A DNA stretch of 13,578 nucleotides from a bacterium (lineage in GTDB: Bacteria > CSSED10-310 > JAJRTK01), in assembly GCA_024278345.1 (NCBI GenBank), contig JAJRTK010000447.1, positions 1 through 13,578 of the forward strand, read 5' to 3'. A program made the position numbers and the translations under genes. The notes under the pieces were generated by a model. The model worked only from the letters and a program-made list of their open reading frames with translations, had not been told where the DNA came from and searched no databases. This document shows, piece after piece, positions 1 through 7,800 of this stretch. Each line of letters opens with the position of its first letter. Position 1 is the first letter of the stretch.

Positions 1-70
1 CATAAGCGAGGCCCACCGTACAAAAATGTGGGCTGGGATCCCGTTGCCATTTGTTGCAACGGGAAGTTGA

Positions 71-165
71 GCTGGCTCCCTGGTGGGTGCAGGGCAAAGC
101 CCTGCCAGGGGATGGAATCCCCGGACGACCTTCGGGTAACGCACGGCGTGACCCGCCAAGCGGAG
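71..165 (+). repeat. Long intergenic hairpin repeat, copy 1 (left part)
   Basis: This stretch matches 4755-4836 and, in its first part, 13497-13522. The shared core is ctccctggtgggtgcagggc, then a hairpin gcagggcaaagccctgc at 89-105 (7-bp stem, AAA loop), then the ccccggacgacc box at 119-130 and a gcgaggcg box at 165. Compared with copy 2 it carries about 20 extra bases after ggacgacc. The upstream aatgtggg at 25-32 corresponds to the agatgtgggtccag leader of the other copies, but here it is separated from the core by the extra hairpin at 40-63. The flanking matter after about 180 is a separate element; the repeat seems to resume at 366-388. Confidence 0.7.
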
Positions 166-181
166 CGAGGCGTTGCCCAGA

Positions 182-362
182 CGATTGGATTTCCAGGGAC
201 CTATCAGATCCGGTTGACAAGTCCACGCACGCAAGGAACCCACCGTTCAATTCCGTGAATCCCGTCCGGCCCGACACCGGCAAGATGCCGGTGCCACCAT
301 GGCGGCGCCGCGGAGTGTAAAGCAACACCGCGGGGATTTGATAGGTCCCGATTTCCACAATC
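182..362. mobile_element. Small palindromic element, MITE-like (candidate)
   Basis: A segment of about 180 bases is bounded by inverted repeats: gggacctatcagatcc at 196-211 and ggatttgataggtccc at 334-349 are reverse complements over 16 bases with one mismatch. Inside are the hairpin caccggcaagatgccggtg (275-293, 7-bp stem), a near-palindrome around gccaccatggcggc (292-305), and ccgcgg arms at 308-313 and 328-333. It encodes nothing recognisable. It sits between two segments (71-165 and 366-388) that are separated by only about 14 bases in the related copy at 4755-4873, as expected of an insertion. No clear target-site duplication was found, so a non-mobile structured repeat remains possible. 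Confidence 0.4.
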
Positions 363-365
363 CTT

Positions 366-388
366 GAAGTGTCCCGCCTTGCGTGGAT
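366..388 (+). repeat. Long intergenic hairpin repeat, copy 1 (right part)
   Basis: The bases tgtcccgccttgcgtggatg (369-388) match tgtcccgctttgcgtggatg at 4853-4872 with one difference. In copy 2 this box follows the gcgaggcg box by about 20 bases; here it is about 200 bases away, across the palindromic element. Confidence 0.55.
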
Positions 389-423
389 GGCCGCCTCGGA
401 GCAACCCCTTGGTTTTCACCTCT

Positions 424-471
424 GTTGAGTTCCGCTCCCGGCGGCGGCAATCCGTCCGCCGCCACTCGCAC
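424..471 (+). repeat. GC-rich hairpin repeat, copy 1
   Basis: The 48 bases match the reverse complement of 1810-1857 with about 7 differences, and 13224-13292 with an internal insertion. The core is an 8-bp perfect stem, ggcggcgg (440-447) with ccgccgcc (456-463), around an 8-base loop caatccgt, flanked by gttgagttccgctc on the left and actcgcac on the right. It lies about 60 bases beyond the stop of the decayed FG-GAP gene. The architecture resembles REP-type extragenic palindromes. Confidence 0.65.
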
Positions 472-530
472 ATAACCGCCCTTCACCCGGGCTCAAGGCC
501 CCAAAGGCGTCTCGCGACCAACATTTTGCG

Positions 531-1510
531 TCAACGCGGATGCTTCCGCGGAGCACGGTTCGGACCAAGAGCGAACCTATTTGCCAGTAGCACCAGGCAG
601 ACCAGGAAAATCCCGGGAAACGTTGTGGCCGGCACTTTCGGCGCCAAACCCGGCGCCACGTCGTACACCAGCGCCTTTCCGTCGAACGGCCCCAGTTCCG
701 TCAGCCCGAACGGCGCCCCCAGCACCGCCGTCGTCCCCTCCAGCGCCACCGCGCTCCCCAGCTCCGACCACCCGAAACCGTCGTCCACCAGCTTCGCCGA
801 CGGCTCGAACCTTCCCACCCAGCCGCTGGAGCGCGGCGCGAACAGGTATCCCGCACCCCGCCAGAACCCCCGGCGAGCCGGATCTTCCTCCATGCCCCCA
901 GCCACCACGCCACCGTCCGCCATCGCCACCGAAAACCCCAGGTCCCAGCCGGGCGCCTCCGGCGGCCAATCCAGCCGCCCCGCCTCCCCTCCGCTCTCCC
1001 ACCCGAACGCTGGAAGACCAGAACTCGGCCTTCCCCTCGCTTTCCCCGGCTCCCCGCCGAGATCCAAGCGCCAGCCACGTCCACGATCCGGCCCAACCGC
1101 TCTCCCGCAAGGCCGTCGGACGACACGAACTTCGCCTTCTCTGTCCATTCCAACGTTCCCGCCGGAGGCATCCCGAAGAGCTAGACCGCGCCCACTTCCT
1201 CCACTCCCTCGCCGTCCCAGCCCGGCGCACCCACCACCATGCTCTCTCCGTCCAGCGCCACCGAACCGCCAAACCCGTCGTAGCTCCCGCCGTCCGACGT
1301 CCGCAGCTTCGTCGCTTCCGCAGCTTCCCAGCCCGAACCCACCGCCTTCGCGAACAAGTAGGCCGCTCCCTGGTCCAACCCACCCGCCAGATCCGCTCCC
1401 GGCGCACCGGCCACCACGGCGTCGCCCCACACCGCCACGGAACTCCCAAGACGGTCCAGCTCGCCGCCATCCGGCGTCACCAGCCGCGCCGTCTCCAACC
1501 ATATCCGCCC
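531..1510 (-). pseudogene. Decayed FG-GAP repeat surface protein
   Basis: Read on the minus strand, this encodes about five FG-GAP repeats, the units of integrin-alpha-type beta-propellers found in secreted bacterial proteins. Typical stretches are LGSSVAVWGDAVVAGAPGAD, FGGSVALDGESMVVGAPG, LGFSVAMADGGVVAGG and LGSAVALEGTTAVLGAPFG. The gene is broken. At 1183-1181 an in-frame TAG replaces the Tyr expected in GAV-Y-LFG, and the same frame then continues as LFGMPPAGTLEWTEKAKF. Near 1010-1012 one base seems lost: the frame ends in GRVLVFQ and the homology resumes one frame over as AFGWESGGEAG. No signal peptide or good start is visible upstream of the first repeat (WLETARLVTPDGGE, about 1501), so the 5' end is probably missing too. 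The tail, VPATTFPG followed by a hydrophobic stretch and basic residues, resembles a sorting or anchoring tail. Sequencing error could explain one lesion, less easily all three. Confidence 0.8.
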
Positions 1511-1533
1511 AACCCGACTCGGGCTCCCGGAAC

Positions 1534-1593
1534 GTAACTGTTCACCTGGTTTGCAAACCGATAGACGGGGTCCGATTCCCCGTGAACGGTTAC
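1534..1593. repeat. Three-way-junction-like inverted repeat
   Basis: The arms gtaactgttcac (1534-1545) and gtgaacggttac (1582-1593) pair over 12 bases with a single G-T wobble. They enclose two further hairpin-forming segments: the perfect 12-base palindrome ggtttgcaaacc (1548-1559), and cgggg (1566-1570) pairing with ccccg (1578-1582) around a 7-base loop tccgatt, which shares one base with the outer stem. The last hairpin resembles a tRNA T-arm in size, but the element is too short and lacks a proper anticodon arm. Its function is unknown; it lies just upstream of the surviving part of the decayed FG-GAP gene. Confidence 0.5.
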
Positions 1594-1809
1594 CCTCCGG
1601 TGTCCGCCTCTCCCTTCTTGGTGGAAACTCGCTTCAGAGTGCCTCGCGAGGATCCTTGAGGAGATATCCTGGATAGAGGTATCCTTTTTCGCATGATCTC
1701 CAGCAGAGCGAACCGCCTGGAAGGCGGCAATTGCCGGATTTGGGATCTTTTCGGTGATTTCATGCCGTGGACGAGGATCAAGGGGCAGTGGCCTCCCAGT
1801 GGGGAAACC

Positions 1810-1857
1810 GTGTGAGCAGCGGCGGACGGATTGCCGCCGATGCGAGGGGAACTCAAC
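1810..1857 (-). repeat. GC-rich hairpin repeat, copy 2 (inverted)
   Basis: This is an inverted copy of 424-471. The longest identical run, gcggcggacggattgccgcc, is followed by a more variable stretch and then gaactcaac. The left arm of the hairpin is partly eroded here (gccgccg followed by atgcgag), so the stem is weaker than in copy 1. It lies about 210 bases upstream of leuS. With copy 1 it brackets the decayed FG-GAP gene in opposite orientations. Confidence 0.65.
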
Positions 1858-2069
1858 TCAAAGGGGGAGCTTCCTTATTTCAGATGCCTTTCGGATGGGG
1901 CTTGGGTGGAGTGTTTGCTGGCGCCTTCTTCTTTTTGAGCTTGAAGGACCTTCGGGCTGCTGTTGGAGTCTGGGTGCGATGGCGCTAACATATTGACTTT
2001 CGTTCGGCAGCCGGGGACGCTTGATCCGGTGGATGCTGAGACCCAGGACGTTTTTCCCGAGACGAAGCG

Positions 2070-4676
2070 ATGAGCCAAGACTATGATTTCAAGAGCCTGG
2101 AATCCCGGTGGCAGGCGAAGTGGCAGGAATTGCGGTTGTTCGAGCCACATGGCGACGGTGAGCCCTATTATTGCCTGATGATGTATCCCTATCCTTCAGG
2201 GGCTCTGCACATGGGGCACATCATCAATTACAGCATCGGTGATGCCATGGTGCGCTACCATTTGATGCGGGGGCGGCGCGTCTTGACGCCCATGGGTTGG
2301 GATTCGTTCGGGCTTCCTGCGGAGAACCACGCCATCCGGACGGGGACGCCTCCGGCGGAGTCCACGAAAAAATGCATCGATGCCATGCGGCGCCAGATGA
2401 TCCGGGCTGGCTTCGGCTATGACTGGTCCAGGGAGATTGCCACCAGCCATCCGGGCTACTACCGGTGGACCCAGTGGCTCTTTTTGAAGTTTTTCGAGAA
2501 GGGGCTGGCCTTCAGGAAGCGTGCCCCTGTCAACTGGTGCTCCTCCTGTCGGACGGTGTTGGCCAACGAGCAGGTCCACGATGATGCCTGCGAACGCTGT
2601 GGGACAGTGGTGGACCAAAAGGATTTGGAGCAGTGGTTCTTCCGGATGTCGAGCTACGCCCAAAGGCTCCTGGACGGCCATGAACAGCTCCAGGGCAAGT
2701 GGCCGGATCGGGTCATCAAGATGCAGAAGGCCTGGATCGGCCGTTCCGAGGGGGCTCGGCTGGAGTTCGAGATCGTCGCCCCCGGGGCGGAGTGTCACGG
2801 CGAGAAAATTCCGGTCTTCACCACTCGGCCGGATACGACTTATGGCGTCACTTTCTTCAGCCTGGCGCCGGAGCATTCTCTGGTCGTGGACTTAGTTCGG
2901 GGAACAGAGCGTGAACAAGAGGTGCTGGAGGCCTGCCGCAAGATGCGGAACCAGGACCGCGTGGAGCGGGCCAGTGAAGAAAGCGAAAAGACGGGCGTTT
3001 TTACCGGGCGCCATGTTCGCAACCCGTTCGACGGGTCTCTGGCGGAAATTTGGGTCTGCAACTACGTTCTCATGGATTACGGGACCGGCGCGGTCATGGC
3101 TGTTCCGGCCCACGACCAGAGGGACTTCCTTTTTGCAAGGAAGTATGGCCTGCCGGTGAAAGTCGTGATCCAGCCGTCGCTGGAGGAGCCCCTTGCCGAG
3201 GCCTCTATGACCGAGTCTCACGAAGGCGGGGGAGTGCAGGTTGCGTCGGGGCCTTTAGATGGGATCGACTCGCGGGTGGAGGCGATTCGCCAGATGACCT
3301 CCTACGCCAAGGAACAGGGATTCGGTGATTTCTCTGTTCACTACCGTCTCAAGGACTGGTTGCTGTCGCGCCAGCGCTATTGGGGGGCGCCCATTCCCAT
3401 CGTCTATTGTGAAGAGTGCGGGATCGTCCCCGTTCCCGAAGCTGAGCTCCCGGTTCTTCTTCCCAAGGAGGTGGAGTTCCGGCCCGCGGGGGATTCTCCT
3501 TTGGCCACTTGCGAATCCTTCGTTCGGACGCGGTGCCCGCGCTGCCAGAGGGAAGCTCGGCGGGAGACCGACACCATGGACACCTTCGTCGATTCGTCGT
3601 GGTACCTCTACCGCTATCTGTCGCCGGGGGATGAGGAGCGCCCTTTCGACGCGGAGACGGCGCGGAATTGGATCCCGGTCCACCAGTACGTGGGGGGGAT
3701 CGAGCATGCCACCATGCATCTCATCTACGCCCGCTTTTTCGCCATGGTCCTCCACGACCTGGGGCTCTTGGAGGCGGAAGAGCCCTTCCAAAGGCTCTTC
3801 TGCCAGGGGATGGTCTGTGCCAGGGCCTATCGGTGCGAGACCCACAAGTGGCTTTCCAAGGAGGAGATCGATCTTGACGGCATGACCTGCAAAGAGTGCG
3901 GAGGCCCGGTCACCAGCGAGATGACCAAAATGTCCAAGACGAAGAAGAATGGAGTTTCCCCCGACGCGCTCTTCGAACAATACGGCGCCGACACCGTTCA
4001 CACGTCGATCCTCTTTTCTGGCCCGCCCGATCAGAGCGTCGATTACAACGAGCGCAGCGTCCGCGGGATCCACCGGTTCCTCCGCCGGTTTTGGGATACT
4101 CTGGTGAGTCTTGTGCCGAAAGTGTCGGGCGTAGAACCGTGGACCGCGGGGCGTTCGGGTGACTTGTCCGGCAACTGGAAAACTACTCGGAGAGTATGCC
4201 ACGGGACCCTGAAGCGCGTCACCGAGGCTTTTGACAAGCACGGATTCCACTTCAACACCTGCATCGCCGGGAGCATGGAATCCCTCAACGCCCTTCGGGC
4301 GGCAGGGGACCCCAAGACGGAGGAAGAGCGGGCCGCCTGTCGAGAGAGCATTCTCTTGATGACCCAGATCCTGGCGCCCTTCGCGCCTCATTTGGCAGAA
4401 GAGCTCTGGGATCGGCTGGAGCAGCCTGGCCCCTCGATTTTCCGGCAGCCATGGCCCTGTGTGGATCAGGATGCCCTAGCCGTTGAGGAAGTGGAGATCG
4501 CCGTCCAGGTCAACGGGAAGCTCCGAGGCCAGATCCGCGTGCCCGCAGGCGTGGAAAAGGAAGCGGCGCTCGCCACCGCCCGGGAAGCCGCGTCCGTCCA
4601 AAAGCATTTGCAGGGGAAGACGATCAAGCGGGAAATCTACGTTCCCAACCGCCTGATCAACTTCGTGGCCAGGTGA
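2070..4676 (+). CDS. leuS: Leucyl-tRNA synthetase
   Basis: This is a cytoplasmic class I aminoacyl-tRNA synthetase that charges tRNA-Leu with leucine using ATP. At 868 residues it is the usual bacterial length. The HIGH-type signature is YPSGALHMGH (41-50). A zinc-binding insertion has Cys157, Cys160, Cys174 and Cys177. The CP1 editing domain, which hydrolyses mischarged tRNA, spans about 220-420 and keeps TTRPDTTYG (251-259) and AVPAHDQRD (344-352, with the conserved Asp). The catalytic core continues with DWLLSRQRYWGAPIP (429-443), a further Cys-rich stretch (447-492), VGGIEHATMHLIYARF (541-556) and KMSK (620-623). The tRNA-binding alpha-helical domain and the small C-terminal domain (IAVQVNGKLRGQI onward) complete it. 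The start is supported by the MSQDYDFKSLESRWQ opening typical of the family; only a weak purine-rich stretch (gagacgaag) precedes it. It stands alone on the plus strand, convergent with the next minus-strand gene. Confidence 0.98.
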   Translation: MSQDYDFKSLESRWQAKWQELRLFEPHGDGEPYYCLMMYPYPSGALHMGHIINYSIGDAMVRYHLMRGRRVLTPMGWDSFGLPAENHAIRTGTPPAESTKKCIDAMRRQMIRAGFGYDWSREIATSHPGYYRWTQWLFLKFFEKGLAFRKRAPVNWCSSCRTVLANEQVHDDACERCGTVVDQKDLEQWFFRMSSYAQRLLDGHEQLQGKWPDRVIKMQKAWIGRSEGARLEFEIVAPGAECHGEKIPVFTTRPDTTYGVTFFSLAPEHSLVVDLVRGTEREQEVLEACRKMRNQDRVERASEESEKTGVFTGRHVRNPFDGSLAEIWVCNYVLMDYGTGAVMAVPAHDQRDFLFARKYGLPVKVVIQPSLEEPLAEASMTESHEGGGVQVASGPLDGIDSRVEAIRQMTSYAKEQGFGDFSVHYRLKDWLLSRQRYWGAPIPIVYCEECGIVPVPEAELPVLLPKEVEFRPAGDSPLATCESFVRTRCPRCQREARRETDTMDTFVDSSWYLYRYLSPGDEERPFDAETARNWIPVHQYVGGIEHATMHLIYARFFAMVLHDLGLLEAEEPFQRLFCQGMVCARAYRCETHKWLSKEEIDLDGMTCKECGGPVTSEMTKMSKTKKNGVSPDALFEQYGADTVHTSILFSGPPDQSVDYNERSVRGIHRFLRRFWDTLVSLVPKVSGVEPWTAGRSGDLSGNWKTTRRVCHGTLKRVTEAFDKHGFHFNTCIAGSMESLNALRAAGDPKTEEERAACRESILLMTQILAPFAPHLAEELWDRLEQPGPSIFRQPWPCVDQDALAVEEVEIAVQVNGKLRGQIRVPAGVEKEAALATAREAASVQKHLQGKTIKREIYVPNRLINFVAR

Positions 4677-4678
4677 CG

Positions 4679-4715
4679 AAAAGGCGGGCCCCGGTCGTCG
4701 CGCCGGCCACCCGCC
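4679..4715 (-). terminator. Probable intrinsic terminator, minus strand
   Basis: Arms ggcggg (4683-4688) and cccgcc (4710-4715) pair, with inner ccgg/ccgg pairing, to give a strong GC hairpin. On the minus strand the hairpin is followed by TTTT (complement of 4679-4682) and would end transcription from the propeller gene whose stop is at 4899. On the plus strand it lies 6 bases after the leuS stop and could also serve leuS, although only an A-run follows in that direction. The right arm (ccggccacccg) recurs at 13456-13465 as part of the leader of the long intergenic repeat. Confidence 0.45.
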
Positions 4716-4716
4716 A

Positions 4717-4873
4717 AAACCGCGAAGCGCACAAAGATGTGGGTCCAGGGGGCGAGCTCCCTGGTGGGTGCAGGGCGAAGCCCTGCCAGGGGACCGGGGA
4801 GAGTGTCCCCGGACGACCGCCGAGCAAAGCGAGGCGTAAAGGAGTACCAAACTGTCCCGCTTTGCGTGGATGC
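4717..4873 (+). repeat. Long intergenic hairpin repeat, copy 2
   Basis: The leader cgcgaagcgcacaaagatgt (4721-4740) and gggtccaggg match 13473-13502. The core agctccctggtgggtgcagg (4755-4774) and the following bases match 75-130, including the hairpin gcagggcgaagccctgc (4770-4786, 7-bp stem). A second hairpin is formed by ggggaccgggg / tcccc around 4789-4810. The trailing boxes ggacgacc, gcgaggcg and tgtcccgctttgcgtggatg end 26 bases short of the stop of the convergent propeller gene. This copy lacks both the extra hairpin and the palindromic element seen in copy 1, so it looks like the uninterrupted form. Confidence 0.7.
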
Positions 4874-4898
4874 CCAGATTTTCCAACGGGAATGCAAA

Positions 4899-7800
4899 TC
4901 AAAGAGAGTATTTCGCCACGAACAGGTCGGTGCCCGCGGCCGACGTAAGTGAGGTCTCGACCGGTTCACCGGGGCCAAAAATCGACTTGCCCTGGAAATC
5001 GCCCGTGACGTTGGTGGATCCGTCGGAGGCCACCGAAAGTCCCCGGCCTACGTCGCTCAAGGGACCGCCTGCTCGCTTGGCCCAAGCCAGGGTCCCGTCA
5101 GGATTGTATCTGATCACGAAAATGTCGGACCCGCCAGCGGAAACAAGCGCTGTTTCCCCCCCCTCGCCAAGGCCAAAAATCGCCGTGGCTTGAAAGTCGC
5201 CTGTGACTGTTGCTGAGCCGTCTGACACAACCGAGATCCCACGACCGACGTCGGAGCTGGATCCGCCGCCACGCTTGGCCCAGGCCACGGTTCCGTTGGC
5301 ATTGTATTTGGCCACGAAAGCGTCCATCGCCCCGGCGGATGTGAGAGATGTTTCTCCCGCCTCCCCAAGGCCGAAGATGGCCGTGCCCTGAAAGTCGCCT
5401 ATAAGGTTGATAGTGTTGTCCGGAGCCACCGCCACCCCGTTGCTGTGATCGTCGCTGGAGCCGCCGGCCCGCCTGGCCCCCACAAAAGTTCCAGCCGCGT
5501 TGTATCTGGCCAGAAAGATGTCGGAACCACCGGCGGAGATTAGAGATGTTTCTCCCGTTTCACCCAGACCAAAAACCGCGGTGCCTTGAAAGTCGCCTGA
5601 GATAATGGCGGAATCGTTGGAGGTGATTGAGATTCCGCGACCGTAATCGGAAGTCGTTCCTCCCGCACTCTTGGCCCAAGCCAAGGTTCCGTCTAGATTG
5701 TACTTGGCTACGAAGATGTCCAAGGCACCCGCCGAGGTCAACAAAGTCTCGCCGGGCTCGCCAATCCCGAAGCGCGCTGAAGCCAAAAAGGTTCCCGTGA
5801 CCAAGGCCGAGCCATCCGAAGCTATTGCCACGGCACGGCCTTCGTGGAAGCTCGGGCCGCCAGCCCGTTTGGCCCACGCCAAGGTGCCGTCTGGATTGTA
5901 TCTGGCGACGAAAATATCGCTATTCTGCGCTGTGATCGATGTCTCACCTGGCTCACCAGCGCCGAAGATCGCTGTGCCATAGAAGTAGCCGGTGATGACA
6001 GCGGACCCGTCCGCGGCGGTGGCGGCTCCATTGCTGCCTTCAAGAGAGGGGCCGCCAGCCCGCTTGGCCCAGGCAAGGGAATTGTTGGCATTGTATTTGG
6101 CGATGAAGACGTCGGAGCCGCCAACGGAGGTCAATGTCGTCGTACCCGGTCCCGTGGCGTCAAAGAGAATGTTGCCGTTGAAGGTGCCGGTGACGACCGC
6201 GGAGCCGCCTGAGAGTGATGAGATTCCACGGCCTTCGTCGCCTCTTCCAGACGTTGTGCCCTGGCTTGCCCAGCTCAGAGTTCCGTCGGCGTTGTACTTG
6301 GCGACGAAAATCTCGACACCACCAGGTCCCAAGGTGGCCTCACCCGGCTCACCGGCCCCGAAGACCCCATTCTCTCGAAAGGTACCGGTGGTGATAGCGG
6401 AACCGTCCGCCAAGTTGACTGAGACACCGTAACCGTAGTCGTAACTTGGCCCGCCGCCTCGTCTTGCCCATGCTAGAGTACCGTCGGTATTGTACTTTGC
6501 GACGAAAAAATCATCATAAAAACCATCGGAAACGAGGGTCGTCTCCCCTACCTCGCCGGAGCCAAAGACCGCCGTCCCATAGAAGGAGCCGGCGACCATG
6601 GCCGAGCCATCCGATGCTAACGAAATCTCATTTCCATAGTCTTGGCCGGTTCCACCGGAGCGTTTTGCCCACGCCAGGGTCCCGTCGGCGTTGTAGTGGG
6701 CGACGAAGATGTCGTTAGCACCGGAAGAGATCAGTGATGTCTGCCACGTTTCTCCAGGACCGAACACCGCCGTGTCCTGGAATTTTCCAGTGACCGTGGT
6801 CGAGCCGTCCCCAGCCATCGATACACCTTGAGCGGAGTCGTAGTTCAAGCCCCCAGCGCGCTTTGCCCACGCCAGGGTCCCGTTCGAATTGTATTTGGCG
6901 ACGAAGATGTCATCGACGCCGGCCGAGACCAAAGAGGTTTCACCAGCCTCGCCCGCACCGAAGATCGCCGTGCCAGAAAACCTCCCGGTCACGGCTGCCA
7001 AACCACCGGAATCCACTGATACTCCTTGGCTCAAATCACTTGCGGGTCCACCGGCCTGCTTTACCCAGGCCAGGGAACCGTCCGAGTTGTACCTTGCCAC
7101 GAAAACGTCACTGCCTCCGGCTGAAGTAAGAGATGTCTCCCCCACTTCGCCAGGGCCGAAGATTGCCGTGCCCATGAAGGAACCCACGGCAATTGCCGAT
7201 CCATCCGTGGCTACCGATATTCCCCGGCCGTAGCTGAAGCTGGCGCCCCCGGCGCGCTTCGCCCAGACCAGATTTCCATTGGCAGCGAATCTTGCTACGA
7301 ACACGTCGCTGTTTCCAGCCGAAACCAGTGTGGTTTCTCCAACTTCGCCAAGCCCAAAGACCACCGTGCCTTGAAAATCGCCGATGACGACGGCGGAGCC
7401 ATCCGCCTGCACCGACACGCCCTGGCCTGCCCCACTCGTCGATCCTCCAGCCCGTTTTGCCCATACCAATGCACCGGTAGAGTCGTGTTTGCTCACAAAG
7501 ATCTCTCCTCCTCCCATGGAGACTAGAGATGTCTCGTTCGGGCCGCCCCGCCCGAAGATGACGGTTCCATCGAAAAACCCGGTGACGATGGAAGATCCAT
7601 CGGTTTGGTTGACTCCTACCGAGATTGGGGAAACTTGCCCCAGAACTCCTGCCTGCACTGCCCACACAAGGTTGTTGAATGGCGTCGGTGTGCTGGTGGG
7701 CGTTGCTGTCTGGGTCGAAGTTGTTGTAGGCGTGGCAGTGGCTGTAGGAGTCTGGGTGCTGGTTCTTGTGGCTGTGTTCGTCGGCGTCTCTGTGGGAGTG

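Larger units (their letters stand above)
1..530. other. Gene-free region made of hairpin repeats
   Basis: I see no credible gene here. The short open frames on both strands have the Arg/Pro/Gly-rich composition of GC-rich non-coding DNA and resemble no family. The region is built from structural DNA: a hairpin at 40-63 (8-bp arms cccgttgc / gcaacggg), a copy of the long hairpin repeat (about 71-165), an inverted-repeat-bounded element (about 182-362), a second short match to the long repeat (366-388), and a copy of the GC-rich hairpin repeat (424-471). It lies 3' of the decayed FG-GAP gene on the minus strand. Confidence 0.7.
1511..2069. other. Gene-free region between decayed gene and leuS
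   Basis: No convincing gene is seen on either strand. The region contains the three-way-junction-like inverted repeat at 1534-1593, small hairpins such as ccgcctggaaggcgg near 1718-1733, and copy 2 of the GC-rich hairpin repeat (1810-1857). From 1858 to 2069 it should contain the leuS promoter and leader, but no strong -35/-10 pair, T-box or other known leader structure could be made out. Confidence 0.6.

Noticed and set aside
1534-1593. tRNA gene
   Set aside because: One hairpin looks like a T-arm, but the loop is TCCGATT rather than TTCRANN, no anticodon stem pairs properly around a 7-base loop, and there is no D-arm or acceptor stem of correct spacing.
364-1659. Long plus-strand frame (431 residues) rich in Pro, Arg and Ser
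   Set aside because: It is antisense to the FG-GAP remnant; composition is that of a GC-rich shadow frame, with no domain, signal peptide or ribosome binding site.
1963-2069. leuS promoter candidates (TTGGAG-17-TAACAT at 1963-1991; TTGACT at 1993-1998) or a T-box leader
   Set aside because: The first pair matches consensus at only about half the positions, the second has no -10 partner at 16-18 bases, and no T-box specifier or terminator/antiterminator pair was recognised.
3255-4391. Minus-strand frame of 378 residues opposite leuS
   Set aside because: It lies wholly within leuS, shows no family resemblance, and is explained by the codon bias of the overlying gene.
4902-7676. DNA satellite or recent tandem amplification of the ~198-base propeller units
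   Set aside because: The repeats are clear at protein level but well diverged at DNA level, so they are an old protein repeat, unlike the 120-base stalk duplication.
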